A stretch of 64,000 bases of DNA. Origin: Brachyhypopomus gauderio. Its lineage: Eukaryota; Chordata; Actinopteri; Gymnotiformes; Hypopomidae. The stretch is from positions 3,958,431 to 4,022,430 of the forward strand of contig NC_135223.1 of assembly GCF_052324685.1 (NCBI RefSeq), read 5' to 3'. Every line of letters begins with the position of its first letter. Within the stretch, counting starts at the first letter, position 1. The notes below the pieces were generated by a model. That model did no database searches and was not told the DNA's origin. It saw only the letters and a list, made by a program, of their open reading frames with translations. The translations under genes and the position numbers were made by a program. Shown one piece after another: positions 1 to 15,347 of the stretch.

Positions 1-502
1 ACAGCTGATTTGAATTCTAAGTCAAATGAGGTGGCTGAATTTGGAACAAGGAAGTGGAAACCAACCAGAACATAGAAATGTCTTCGAGAGGCCCTGTTGA
101 AAACAAAAACACCATCTGACCTGGTGCTCAACACGCTGGTCTCCCCCCTCGCCAGTGTCTCCAAAGAACCCGAGACCAGCGTTCTGGTCTAGACCGCAAA
201 CACTGAATCAGGGTCATCAAAGCCTTCAACCTTGTGTGCATGTGAGACACAGAGACCCACGTTGTGGGTTGAGTGTGTGTGTTTCCTATATTCACAACCA
301 GCTGCCCTTGTGACCCGGTGTTGCCCCAGAAACCGAGGCAGAACACTGACGCCACACGCCCCCCCCCCGGTGGTCAGCTGGTCAGACGGCGTGTTTGGGG
401 GGAGGGGCACCGGGGTTGAGGGGTTATGGGGCAACAGGTGAAAAAAGAACCGAGGAGATTGCTCAGCCATATTTAAAGGAAGAGAAAAGCCACATCTCCC
501 AC
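1..502 (-). other. fmnl1 intron 9 (left edge)
   Basis: Intron sequence downstream of coding exon 9, whose donor follows AAAGAG at 503. The next expected exon, encoding VCGEQHRFEKL-like sequence, was not found here, so the gene continues outside the window. Nothing else is recognisable apart from a short C-run near 360. Confidence 0.6.
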
Positions 503-1955
503 CTCTTTGAAGTTGTTGAACGCTGAGAGGATGATGGCGTGTCCCCCTCTCACCAAACACACAGCAGCTAACAACTCCAACACCAGAGATCTGGTTCTGC
601 AATACACAGACACAAAACATTTATCATACAGACACATTAAAGACATCCACATCACTGATACCTATATAAACTATATTGCCAAACGTATTCACTCACTTTC
701 CTTGACTCACATATAAGGTTACATGACATCCCATTCCTAATCCGTAGGGTTCAACATGACGTTGGTCTACCCTTTGCAGCTAGAATAGCTTTAACTCTTC
801 TGGGAAGTCTGTCCACAAGGTTTAGGAGTGTGTTTATGGAGATTTTTGAGCATTTTTCCAGAAGTGCATTTGTGAGGTCACATGATAATACTGATGTTGG
901 ACGAGTCCTGGCTCTCCACTCTAATTCATCCCAAAGGTGTTCTGTCGGGTTGAGGTCAGGACTTTGTGCAGGCCGGTCAAGTTCATACACACCAGACTCT
1001 GCCATCCATGTTTTTATGGACCTTGCTTTGTGCACTGGTGCACAGTCATGTTGGAAAAGGAAGGGGCCAGCTCCAAACTGTTCTCACAAACTTGGGAGCA
1101 TGGAATTGTCCAAAATGTCTTTGTATGCTGAAGTTCCTTTCACTGGAACTAAGGGGCTAAGCCAGGTCCTGAAAAACAACCCAACACCATAATCCCCCCT
1201 CCAACAAACTTTACACTTGGCACAATGCAGTCAGACAAGTACCGTTCTCCTGGCAACCGCCAAACCCAGACTCGTCCATCAGATTGTCAAATGGAAAAGC
1301 ACGATTCGTCACTCCAGAGAACGCCCCTCCACTGCTCTAGAGTTCAGTGGCGGCGTGCTTTACACCACTGTATCCAAAGCTTTGCATTGCACTTGGTGAT
1401 GTATGGCTTGGATGCAGCTGCTCGACCATGGAAACCCATGAAGCTCTCTGCACACTGTTCTTGAGCCAATCTGAAGGCCACATGAAGTTTGGATGTCTGT
1501 AGTGACTGACTCTGCAGAAAGTTTGCGACCTCTTTGCAATATGCGCTTCAGCATCCGCTGACCCCGCTCTGTCCGTTTACGTGTCCTACCACTACCATTT
1601 TCTTATAATAGATCTGACAGTTGACTGTGGAATATTTAAGAGCGAGTAAATTTCATGACTGGATTTGTTGCACAGGTGGCATCCTATCACACTTCCATGC
1701 TGGAATTTACTGAGCTCCTGAGAGCGACAAATTCTTTCACAAATGTTTGTAAAAACAGTCTGCATGCCTAGGTGCATTTTTTAAACACTTGTGGCCATGG
1801 AAGTGATTGGAACACCTGACTCTGATAATTTGCATGTGTGAGCGAATACTTTTGGCAATGTAGTTTATATCACACGCATCTTCCCCCAGATTGACATACA
1901 GTACTTGATGTACTAAAGCCATAAAAATTCATTAAATGGTCCTCACACAAACCAA

Positions 1956-1986
<31 letters not shown>

Positions 1987-4173
1987 CACACACACACTCC
2001 TACCTTGCAGTCTTGTTGTTGAGGCTTAGCGTGATCTCATTCACACACCGTGGATGGCCCATCACCTGATTAAATCCAGACTGAAAGATAGAGCGAGAGA
2101 TATTACACACGGCCATATTCAAGACCCCAGTCTGCACTATGACGGGCCTGTTGTTTGGGGTGTTGCGTGGGTTTTGTCAAAATTACACATGTAAAGTTTA
2201 TACTGTTATTTTGTGGAGATGTTAAATCACACCTAACATGCTGCATGTTTACTGTAAGATAGGTGAGGTGCTTTCATATTCGATAAATCATAAGAACATT
2301 AGATAATAATGTTACACACAATTATAATCACATTTATAATGGCTTATAAATGCAGGCTTCATAGAAGGTGTTAAGGAACATTACCCTCAGCATCAACAAA
2401 CAGAGGTTTACAGTATGGAGTACGATCAAGGTTATTTGTAACAGTAACAGTAGCACCAGTGTCCCTTCTAGGACATTGTAGTTTCCCTTGGTCACTGATA
2501 ACAGGTATTTAATTGGGGAAGATAATAGTTTTCTTCTCTGCATTTCTCCCTGCTGGTTGGACAGTCCTTAAGGTAACTAAAAACTAGGGAGTTTTTCCTT
2601 GCCACTGTCAGGACACTGTTGTAAAAAGCGCTATATAAATAAAATTTGATTGATTGATTAAGGTGGTTTATTTTCCAAAAAATCCTTATATTTGTGTAGG
2701 ATTTGCTTTTAAGTTGTGGAGGCCAGTTTAGAATTCTGGCATATAACTGTGGTGTATAACTCTGGATTATAACTCTGATAACCCTGGAGTATAGCCCTGG
2801 AGTATAACTCTGGAGTATAACTCTGGAGTATAACCCTGGAGTATAACTGGTGTATAACTCTGGATAATAACTCTGGAGTATAACTCTGGAGTATTGAACA
2901 CTGGCATATAACTGACTTATAAGTCTGGCGTATAACTCTAGCTTTAAAAAAAGTATTTTATAGTCATTGCACCTTTGTTTGTGTGCTTAATAGACCCTTC
3001 ATATTGCATTCTACTGACATGAAGCTGTCCTTCCTATGAACTGATTAGCTTGTCCTTCAGCTAAAAGAGCATAAATGGTTTTGAAATGATATATAAAGAT
3101 ATTTGGTTAAGTTCTTTATTTTGTTTTGACAGATTCAGGATATTTTAGGTTTTGTTTTAGGTTTCTTAAATTTATGTGTACTTTTTTCCTGCAGGCTTTG
3201 CCATCTATTTAGGCTATGCCATCTATTATTCTGTATGCCATATGCCCCATATTGGCATGGTAACAATCCCATTTTGTTTTTATTATACTTTCAAAAGTGT
3301 TTGTGTTTTTCAATTAAGTGAGGTAACGTAAGTGAAGTAAAAACTGTGAAGTAGTGAGGTAACTTAAGTAGTAAACAACAGAGCTAACAATGGAGTGAAC
3401 AATATATCTTGCTACCTGCAAAAAGGAGCTTGACAGGCTATGTAAGAATTCCAGTTCTTGTCAAATGTAGATTGTAAATGTAGATTGCATTCAAAACAAT
3501 CACCCAAAAGGTAGACATTTATCTACACTGGCAACAGAAGAAGCTAAGTTACAGGGCTAACAGGTGAACAATAGCCTAATCTCTTCCCATTCAAACAAGC
3601 TCCCCTGTGTCTATGATTTCTGAAACAGCTGCATGGCAACTTTTGCTGGAACTATTTGAACTATTAGAACTATTGAACGATTTCCTATACAAAAAATAAC
3701 ATAATTTGTATGTGTAAAACCTGATAGTTCATGATGGCCCGAATGCATAAGATGCAGAGGTGGAGATGATCCTTCTGGCTGAGCAGACGCGAGTTCCTCT
3801 GGGCCTTCCTGTGGTGGAAAGAGTGCAATATGAAAACCTGGGACAGACAGACAGGTATAAGAGGCATTTGCCCACGCAGAACTAGTGCTGATGCTCAGGG
3901 TGGATGAAAGGTGGATGCTTGGGTGTATGGCTGATAAGGAGTAGATGAATATGAAAATGAACCAATTAAAACAGAGGACTGTATGGAAGAATGTGGGTGC
4001 TACTGCATATAAAAAAAAAAAACCTGCATTGTGTTTATAATCCCCGTAGGGGAAAGATGTTAATGTTTTGGGAACCCAAAAACACACAACACACACTTCT
4101 ATCACAGGAATGTGTGTGCACATTACAAGCATACATGGACTGTCATTTTCTGGCACAGGAATGCAGACTGACC

Positions 4174-4258
<85 letters not shown>

Positions 4259-4500
4259 TGTGTGTGTGCGTTTGTGTTTGCTTCTGTGTTTCCTCAAGCA
4301 AACATGAAGCTGTAATCTATGACGTCACATTCGGACAGGAAGTGCCTGCACTGTAGAAAAGGACATAGATGTGTGTGATTACTGCAGGTTTTTCTTGTGT
4401 GAGGGAGTTTTGCTATTTCACAATGAGTTTGGGGAATAAATTAATGTTTTTTTTTTCTTCCTGTCATACTGTCAATGTTTTGATGAAACTAGAATGCTAG

Positions 4501-4573
<73 letters not shown>

Positions 4574-7089
4574 ATATCTGCAGTCTTAGAGAGTGATGGG
4601 AAAGACTCACCGGGCAGTAAAGGAACGGGGGGCGCGTGAGGAATTGTGGGTAGGAGAGTTTGTGGCACTTGTGGTCAAATCGTCCACTGATTTGTCCTGA
4701 GAGCTCCCGCTGTCACTGTTCTCTATGTCATACCTGCGAATTAACACATGTAAGGGGCAACTGAGAAATCGAGATTATTTATTTACCTACCAACAATGTT
4801 ACGCATTAAACACTGTGTGGCTTGACATGAAGTGTACCTACGAGACAACCCGCTGAGCAAAGGACAGGTAGTCCACCAGAACATCCAAACCCTTGTTCTC
4901 CTCACTCAGGAACTCCTGAGCCCAGCTAGAGACGGACAAAGAGACAGGCAGGAAGAGGCTCAGGTGAGTGACATTATTCTGGCGACATGATTTCTGTTTG
5001 CAGAGACGTTTCAGACATTTCTGACAAGGTTCCTTTCAACACCCTTCAGCAATAAGTATGAGGCTGTGCAGGTAGCAGGCAGAATACTAACACCTGTATT
5101 TAACTTCTCATCTGTTGAGGGTGTGAACACGGTGAACATCACAGCCACTCAACACACTAAGATACAACCTCTCAAACACAGACGTAGTGAGTCAGGTAGT
5201 ATTTTTTTCTTAACATAGTATCAAATTATTCACAGGAGGCCTTGTAAAAGAAAAACCCCTTGGTATCCTGCTTAGCCTACAATAAAAAATGAAAGATTTT
5301 TAAAAATCCCACCTGGGAAATTTATATGTAACAGAAAGTATAACAGAAAGTATAAAATGCATTCATATAAAACAACTGAACAAAAATTGCACAAAATCCC
5401 TGACAGTTTAGTCACTGTAGTAACAAATATGGGATTTTGTCATTTTGTGATTTTTCCACATTCTGTGGATGTAAAACGTGTTGGGACTCTTAGACAGTAG
5501 TTAGATTTTAAAACAGTGTTTAGAATGCAGGCTTCTTTCTGAGCGCGAGTCATCTTTTTATCACTTTACAGGTCAATTGCAAATCAGGAAATTTCCCTTC
5601 TACTAAACCTCTCACGCATAGCGACTGAGAGTCTCAAGTGAGTTCCTCTTTGAAGTAATTTCTTCTTGCAACTAGGATCCCGGATCAAGATCAATTTGCC
5701 ATCAGTAGCTAATTGGACCGCCTTTTGCCTTCAGAACTGCCTTAATCCTTTGTGGCATAGACTCAACAAGGTACTGAAAATATTCCTCAGAGTCTGGTCC
5801 ATATTGACATGATAGCATCACACAGTTGCTGCAGATTTGTCAGCTGCACATCCATGATGTGAATCTCCCGTTCCACCACATCATAAAGGTGCTCTATTGG
5901 ATTGAGATCTGGTGACTATGGAGGCCATTCGAGTACAGTGAACTCATTGTCGTGTTCAAGAAACCAGTCTGAGGTGATTCTCGCTTTATGACATGGCGCA
6001 TTATCCTACTGAAAGTGGCCATCAGAAGATGGGTACACTGTGGTCATAAAGGGATGGACATGGTCAGCAACAACACTCAGGTAGGCTGTGGTGTTGACAC
6101 AATGCTCACTTGATACTAATGGGCCTAAAGTGTGTCAGGAAAATATCCCCCACACTATTGCACCACCACCACCAGCCTGAACTGTTGATACAAGGCAGGA
6201 TGGATCTGTGCTTTCATGTTGTTCTTAGCTGACAGGAGTGGCACCCGGTGTGGTCTTCTGCTGCTGTAGCCCATCCACCGCAAGGTTTGACGTGTTGTGC
6301 GTTCAGAGATGCTCTTCTGCATGCCTCGGTTGTAACGATTGGTTATTTGAGTTTTGCCGTTTTACCAGCTCAAACCAGTCTGGCCATTCTCCTCTGACCT
6401 CTGGCATCAACAAGACATTTGTGCCCACAGAACTGCCGCTCACTGGATATTTCTTCTTTTTTGGACCATTCTCTGTAAACCCTAGAGATGGTTGTGCGTG
6501 AAAATCCCAGTAGATCAGCAGTTTCTGAAATGCTCAGACCAGCTCGTCTGGCACCAATAATCATGTCATGTTCAAAGTCACTTAAATCACCTTTCTTCCC
6601 CATTCTGATGCTCGGTTTGAACTGCAGCAGATCGTCTTGGCCATGTCTACATGCCTAAATGCACTGAGTTGCTGCCATGTGATTGGCTGATTTGACATTT
6701 GCGTTAATGAGCAGTTGGACAGGTGTACCTAATAAAGTGGCCGGTGAGTGTATAGTGCCATTCTCATACACAAGGATGTTTTACAATCAACACACAGTCT
6801 TACATTTAAGCAACACACACGGTTGCCTGCAGTAAACCCAACCTCAGTGCTTAAGGTAATGTCTTCCCAGAAATCTTTGTGTGTGTGTTTGTTGTCTTAC
6901 CCAATGTGGTTGGTCCTTAAGGATATTTCCAGCTCTCTCAAGACTTGTGTTGCCTCTTGGACACGCCTCTTAAACTGACACATAGTTGATTGACACACAT
7001 TACCAACACCATTTCTCTCTCACTCTGTTTCTCTCTCTCAGGCACACAAAACTAACAAACAATATTCCCTTATGTCTTTGCCTTTATGG

Positions 7090-7120
<31 letters not shown>

Positions 7121-7499
7121 AAGGACCCCCCTCCCTACACACACACACACTTTAGCATACATAACTAAAGAATATTATCCTCCTCTCTCTCACACACACT
7201 CACCTTCCTGCCGCCTCCCTGTTCTAAGAAGCTTTTGAGTTTCTGCAGGTATGCCGATGGGGGATTCTTCACCTCAAAGCGCTCCTGAAAATAGAGTATG
7301 CATGTGTCCACAGACACACACACACACACACTCACTCACTCACTCAATAGGCTCACATCTGTGCCAGTCTGTAGGATGCTCAGATTCACTGGACTGTGAA
7401 TGTAGTGTGTGTGTGTGTGTGTGTGTGTGTGTAGGGTGGGGGAGTTGAGAGAGTTAGGCATGTATGGAATAAAACACCCCAATTATTGAAACAAAACTA

Positions 7500-7535
<36 letters not shown>

Positions 7536-8317
7536 AGTAAGTACTCTAACATTGACATAGGTACTATGTTGAAACAAGTACTCGAATCCTATCCATAATT
7601 GTGTTTAATATTTTTTTTCCATTAAATGTGATCCCTGACAACTGAGGTCTGTGAACTAAGGCATCTACTTTTAAAGTTGTAGTAAATCTCAGCATGTTAA
7701 GACTGATATTTATTCTACATGTCTTCATATCACACACCACTGCTGATTGGTTTAGGGGGAGCTGAAGTACAGCTGGTGGTACACAGTACGAGCTCAATGA
7801 CCTCCTAAGAAAACAGCAAATGATTGCAGAAATACTGCAAACACAGCTTCCTCGTAGTCAAGGGTCTTCAGTGTCTTCAAATTTCAGGACCATCAACTGG
7901 ACGACAGAGAGGCTCAGGAAAGGCGATTAAACATATATGTGGCACAGAGTTGGGTGCACCGTATGACGCTTCCTGCAGCTGCCCGACGTTAACACAGCTC
8001 TCTGAGAACAGATGTACCTGTAGCTGTGTGTAGCTGCTGTGTTTGTATACACAGAAGAACAGGACAGACTCTCTGTCACTAGCCACTGCTATTTTGTATA
8101 TTTATTTGCATTCGTAATTGCTATTATCTTCAAAGACACTAGAGATATTGCTGTCTTCGAGAGAAAGAGAGACTCCCTCAATGCTGAGTGTGGAATCCAT
8201 TTGAATCCATTTAATTTGTCTGCACTGTCCTAAAAACCTGAGGGCACGTTGTGAGGGAAACTCCAGACAGCACACTAAACAATGAACAGTGAGTAATTAT
8301 ACCAAGAAAACAGAAGA

Positions 8318-8390
<73 letters not shown>

Positions 8391-11124
8391 GGTCACAGAC
8401 TAACTCCCATTTCTTCTCATTGTCGTACTGGCTGAGTAGTTTCACTTTATCAGGAGGAAGATTCATGGAGTTCTGCACACACACATGGACACAGAAAGAG
8501 ACAACACACATTTTTGACAATATAATCATAGTGCACATGGTTTCTACCTTTCTTTTGTACCAAGAGATAATAACTTTTTCATTACAACAGAATGGGGAAT
8601 CTTTTATTCAAGACCAGGAACTGGAGTATTATAACCAAGTCTGGGTTCCCGAGTCAGTTTCCCCAGACACTTATAATCACTCAGACCATTCTAGACAGGA
8701 GAAAGCTGACCCCAGATCAATACTGATGCAGGAATTATTTTTTTCCAGGCCAAAATGGAACACAGTAATATTCTGCAATGACGCTGCTCAGATGTCAGTA
8801 TGATTCTATGTGTGTGTGTGTGTGTGTGTGTATCTCCCTGTGTAGTGAGTGCACATGTACAGTTCCTCGAACACAAAACACTTGGGCTCCTCATGCATTA
8901 TTTAGTATGTTGTCATAGCAACAGGTCTTGTTGCGAACACAGACAATCTACAGGTTTGATAGGATGAAGTTTATACACATACAGTGAGGCGATGATACTA
9001 AACTTTATAGACACACTCTTTCCAAAGCACACATGCAAAGAACAAAGACTACATATAGCGCCACCATACTTCGGCTGTTCTACAAAGTTATATACACAAA
9101 CCAAAAAATATATACAAACATACACACATGCTCCCACAACCAGCTTATTAGACACTGTCCACATCCATTATCCACATTATTAGGAACACCCATCTTCTTT
9201 GGGCACTTCACAGTTATCCATTTCCTGCCCGAGGTCCGTCTGATGCCACGTGTGGTTTGTCATCCTCTAGTGTTGTTCATCGCTATTGGGATTCTGATTA
9301 CGCGGCTACTGTCTCTGTCTTCCCCATTTGTAAGGATGGCGGGTAGCCAACACTAATGTTCACACAGATGGGCATGTAGTTTCAAACCGTACGCCAATCA
9401 GGTGTTTGTAATAAATAAACAGTTGTAAAATAAAAGATGGTTTGTGAACATACACAGCTCTCACAAAATTCAAGACCCCAAGATGGCACTGAGCCACAAA
9501 CGTAAGCAGGCGGGTCCACAGAACAAGACCAACACACACCAGTTTCAGAAAAAGTAAAAAAAAAAAAAAGTCCAAATATCAACGTGAGGTGGTTTAGAAT
9601 CTCCGATCAACATTGGCTATAATATCACCAGAGGTGGGCAGTCCAGGTTCAGAAAATAAAAGTGAAAAAAAAAAGCTTGATTTTGCTCAGACTTCCTGAA
9701 TTGTGTTGATTCCACTAATTTTACCTGGCTTGCACTAATTAGAAAATCCAGCAAGCTTGAGCAAAATCCTGATGAGGACTTTTATTTTGTGAACCTGGAA
9801 TGCCCACTTCTGAATATCACAATAGCTGACTTCAGTTTCTCAGAGAACTGTGGACTTATTTTTTGCTCATTAGGTACATTCCTACGTTTACAGTGCCTGT
9901 TTGAATATTTTGTGAGCATGAAACACTGGACTCCTAGGAGCAGTAAAACCTGACTGCAAAATCTGACTTGCTACCTAATTTTTGATAATGAGGTTGTGTC
10001 AAGTGTGTTAACATAATCTTCTAAACTAACATTTTTACTTTTCCTCACAACATAACAACCATCTTGTTTGTTGTTGATGTAGAGAAGGTCTGATTTACTA
10101 CAGGGGTTGAAGCAGACAGACAGTAAAACAAGGTTTCTGTGTCTGGCTGCCTGAATTTTTGTGTTGAAGAAATGCACTCTGATCACTTTTGTGATCTCAA
10201 AATTGTTGATGATGCCTTTCATAGATGTCTTTGCAAGAAGATGAAAAATTGATTAACTGAACTGATTAACTGAACAATTAACATCGTTTCACATCTCTGA
10301 CCACCCAGCCACTGGGCCACCATCTGAGACCCACTTTCCAGAAGATTCTGGCAACGGCTAAAGCTACCTGACCACCTGGAGTTCCTGTGGGGAATGTACC
10401 GTGTAAAGAATGGAGCACATAGAAATGCTCCATGTTAAATAGGCCTCACCCTACCCCCTGAACCACTGCTTCAATGCAGTCGCTAATCAAAAAACCCTTT
10501 GTTGGGGTTGCATGGCTGTATTACTGCAACGGGAGGCTTAAATGGGGTCCTCCAGGAGCAGGGCTGGGAGACAGGGTCTGGGAACCTCAGGTCCTCACCT
10601 TTACCTGGGGCCTCACTTTGGGATTTCACCTTGGCAAACTTTATTTTGTGTGTTTTAGCATAGCCAATCGCTCTGATGAGGTCTGTTCATTATTAGCCTG
10701 TCGCTAATAAAACTCCCTGCAGACACTATGCTCAGTGTTGAATGCCAAAGTTGCAGCGATGACTGACAGCAAGCTTCCATGTTTTTGGGGGAAACTTGTG
10801 GATGGATCGTTTGTAGAAGATCAGCTATATGGCATTCAACACTGTTAGCATTAGCAATGCCAACTGTTGGTACTATTGTATTATACCGAATGCCCCAGAT
10901 GAATTTCAGGGACCCTCTGCAACTGGCTGCAATTCCTAACTGTGTCTCTGATAGGAGAGTAGTAATCAATAGCAATCTAGTTCATACAGTGTTGAGCTAA
11001 TACTAATGGACCAGTATTCTCCACATTACTCTATCTTTGTCATTTTCTTGTTACTGTTCACCGTCATTAATATTCTTAGCAGCAAGACATGCTCCTTTTA
11101 TGTGGTAACACTTTAAACCACTCA

Positions 11125-11159
<35 letters not shown>

Positions 11160-11271
11160 TTTTATTCCCATGAGTGCGGTTTCATTAGTATACTGCTGTG
11201 GCCTATATTACAGATCATGTCTGTGGGAGGAGAGCTAGTGATCTGCAGAAATATATCCGTAGGGCAAAACT

Positions 11272-11357
<86 letters not shown>

Positions 11358-11806
11358 TTCTTTATTTGTCTTTATTTGTCTCTGTCTATCCATCCTCCTC
11401 TTGTTTCATGAAGATACACTGTTCAGCATACCACATTTAATGATTTACATGTTATGTTTTTTTAAGACGCTCCAATCTCTAATATCTAATAATAGTCTCT
11501 GTTCCTCATCCTCAGTAGAAAAGGAGGGTACGCAGCAGGAGTCTCAAGGACAAACATGCCCTCTGAACTGTGTTGTGTCAGCCTGCTTTTCTGGGTTTCA
11601 GTGGGGTGTGTTTGGTGCTGTGTCACCAGTGGTTCTGCTGAGCACAGGCTGGGTTTGCAGACCCAGTTGCTATAAGGAGCTTTGGATCATGGTGCTGATG
11701 TTTGACCATCGACCTTGCCAAGAATCAAATGGTGGGAAGATAACAGTGTGCTCTGGATGACAAGATATCAAAACTGCATGGTAGGACAGTGGTCCTATGA
11801 ATGAGT

Positions 11807-11859
<53 letters not shown>

Positions 11860-11999
11860 GGAGGGGGAGAGAGGGAGAGGGAGTGAGAGGGGGACAGTGT
11901 GCTCTCTAGTTTCATGGATTGTTCTCTGTTGTGTAGTCAGCGATAGATTTCAATAAATAATGACTGATCAATAGACACAGATCAGAGTTGCAGGGGTAA

Positions 12000-12045
<46 letters not shown>

Positions 12046-15000
12046 TAAAGAGAGAGGGAGAAAGTTGAGAGGCAGCACTGGAATACCAGCACTGCGAGCA
12101 TTTGATCAGAATTAACCATTTTTAACTCTAAACCAGGACCAGGAATCTTTATTAGTTGGATAATTATAATTTACAATCACTTATCTTAAATTACCAAAAC
12201 AAATATACAAATAAACCTTTATTATTTGCTGTAGTTCAGTCTTACATTGTACAAAGCAAATGAGCCCCACGTCCTGCCCTGAGAGACACACACTCGCCAC
12301 TTATGTAACGTCAACTCTGAAACACGATTATATGATCTGTGACGTACTTAAAATCATGCAGGATCTTCACAAAGGGAGAGAGAGCTAGACTGAGATGGTG
12401 AAAATGCCTTCACTTCCACGTTTGGCTCCATTAACTAATTGGGTTCGTTTGGATAATGAAGGACCTGTCTGAGATTGCCCTCAGCCCGTCTGCTTGGCAA
12501 GATTAATACAGCCCTTCACCCAATCTATAATGAACTCTCATTGATTTTTAAACACATGCATGCCGGTCTAAGCATAATACTGATGCCCAAACTTGGATGT
12601 TATAGATGTAAGACACACACCCAAGCTCAGTGTACTCCTTTGGGTGTGAATGTGCAAGTATTTGTGTGTGTGTGTGTGTGTATGTGTGTGACTTCACCGT
12701 CATAGCTTCGAATGCACATCGGTTTCATCTCATACGTTACACTGTGAGAAATAGGACATCACCTGTAGGCACCACCACGGTCCATGTCGCAAAGCACTTT
12801 ACCACACCTGAGATGTTTCACTTAGGGATATCAAGCAGTGCAGATCACGCAATCCTTCACGAAACACGAAATCACCACTATGTGCTATACCCTGCCCACA
12901 GTTGTAGCGACATGCCCAAAAGAGATGCCAGCAACTATGTTTGTATTTCTACGCTGTGCTTTATTTTATACCATTTAGACTCTCTCATGGAGTATTCCTA
13001 CAGGGGGTATCTAAGGTGTCTGGTGCAGGAGCCATATTAGTACCGGGAGTCAGGATGGACATCGTATAGAGACACTGACAGAGAATGGACATACAGAGTG
13101 ATGTGGAGACACTATGAAGATGGACATACAGGCTCATGTGGAGACACTGAGTGAGGAATCACAGTGTCATGTGGAGACACTGAGTGAGGAATCAGTCATG
13201 TGGAGACACTGAGTGAGGAATCAGTCATGTGGAGACACTGAGTGAGGAATCACAGTGTCATATGGAGACACTGAGTGAGGAATCACAGTGTCATATGGAG
13301 ACACTGAGTGAGGAATCACCAACAGTGTCATGTGGAGACACTGAGTGAGAAATCACAGTCATGTAGAGACACTGAGTGAGGAATCACAGTGTCATATGGA
13401 GACACTGAGTGAGGAATCACAGTGGCATATGGAGACACTGAGTGAGGAATCACAGTGGCATATGGAGACACTGAGTGAGGAATCACAGTGTCATATGGAG
13501 ACACTGAGTGAGGCTAGACAGACACAGTCATATGGTAACTCACGTCAAGGGGCGTGTTGGGGGCAGCAGGTGTTACAGTAAATAAATAAACAAATTCCTG
13601 CATTTGGCAGTTATTTGTGAATAACTGCAGTGTTGAAACCTCCTACAGATGCTAGTAGTGAATCCTCATTTTGCATAATGAGAAACACTAGAATTGTGTC
13701 CATGAAAAGTCTTTAAAAGCAACCACTGCTGATAAAAATGCATAATTCTAGATAAAATCAAAACAATTAAGAAAAAAATTAATTCACAGATATTTGTATT
13801 TATTATTTTGATCCGGGAGTCCTCAACAGGGGTTGAACACTTATGTTGAAGAACTCCAAAACAGATATCATGAGCACTTATGAATCAGATTTGGTCTATG
13901 AAAGCAATATGGCGTATAAAGATTATGAGCTCGACAGAGCATTGAGTCTGCTTGATTTACCTCCATGTCTAGCTGTGGGACTGGCTGAATTAGCATGGAA
14001 GGCAGCACAGGAAGTCCCTGCAATAACTAAACCGAAAAGCTAATATCTACAGCAGCTACCCAAGTTTTACCATCTGGAACCACACAAAAGCGACAATATG
14101 GTGTTAACAATATTTACACTAGAAATATTGGTCAGTGATAACAACAGCTATTGAGATACTTGACACGCCACATAATGGTCTTTGGGCACACATGCCCGCC
14201 CACATCCACACACCTACGCTCTGCACTCTTTCCAGACTGCGACAGTTTCAGCTTTTATTGATATCAATGTGACAGCATATCCGTAGTGACTAGCATAGCT
14301 GCTTTTATGCTAATCCACTGTTCCACTATTCTATATGTGGTGGAGTGAATATGCGTGAAGAGATTGGCCCATATGGCTGGACTTTTGTCATAACAGGCCT
14401 GCTGCACCGTGATGGTCATGGCAGTTGTTGAGATTTACATTTTAATCCCTTCATATATTGTTTACATTACAGTATTGATCAAGCAGCTTATCATAATCCA
14501 TATATAATTTGACCAGTCTTAAAGTATTAATCAAACTTCTAATATTAATCACTTTGTTTTGCTTACAGTATAGTATTAATCAAATAGCTAATTATCAAGT
14601 GTGTCTGAGAAAAGGCCTGTATGCTCTGTCCCATATTCCAAGTGCCTGTCGTTTTCTAAAAGAACAGGATGCTTAAGAAGAAGAACAAGAATGTATATCA
14701 GTTTGACAGGACCAGGAAGCGAAGGCCTCTCTCCCACTCTTAGTAAGGAAACATCTGTATGTTTAACGTATGTGATCTACGTGCAACTCCTATGTATGGA
14801 ACCACTATTAAGTCTGTGAAAATCATAATTGGCAAAAGTCATTGTAAGATTTAGGGAAAAAACAAGATGAGCTCAGCGGATTGTGAATGTCTTAGACAAT
14901 CAGCCTTTGTCTAACAGGCTAGGTTAGGGAAAGTCCAAAAGAAACGGGGGGGCTTATACCCAGGCCACACTATATAGAACAGGAGGAAAATGTGTCAGGC

Positions 15001-15272
15001 AGAGACCTGCGCACAGAGCCATAGGGTAGAGTAGATAGGCTTGTGTGTGTTCTCTCCAGAGCGCTCTGTATTTTTGTATACATTTAATAAAAGGATAAAG
15101 ACAAGACTGGTAATGTTTTCTCTTGCAATCAACGAGCATGCTGTGCTAGGTGAAAGAGGACCAAAGCACGACACAGTGCAGGATTCAAGAGGGCTGGCAG
15201 CACGGTGGTCGTTAAAGGGGGTGGAGAATATGTTTATATTTACAATATACTCCCAGTGTGCTTGTGCGTACA

Positions 15273-15347
<75 letters not shown>

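Noticed and set aside
3611..4297. 228-residue minus ORF with a long SLSLSL run
   Set aside because: It is a GA/CT microsatellite plus a wrong-frame reading across fmnl1 exon 7. The real exon is 3808-3721 in another frame.
8275..8538. 87-residue minus ORF rich in VCVCVC
   Set aside because: Only its [10 protein letters not shown]...VCDQ part is coding (fmnl1 exon 2); the rest is the GT microsatellite translated through the intron.
9166..9370. possible further Tc1-type end (TTATTAGGAACACC)
   Set aside because: Short resemblance to a transposon terminus only; no inverted partner or transposase remnant could be found.
13843..14043. 66-residue plus ORF
   Set aside because: No motif, no splice signals and antisense to the intron of fmnl1; length is within chance for AT-rich DNA.
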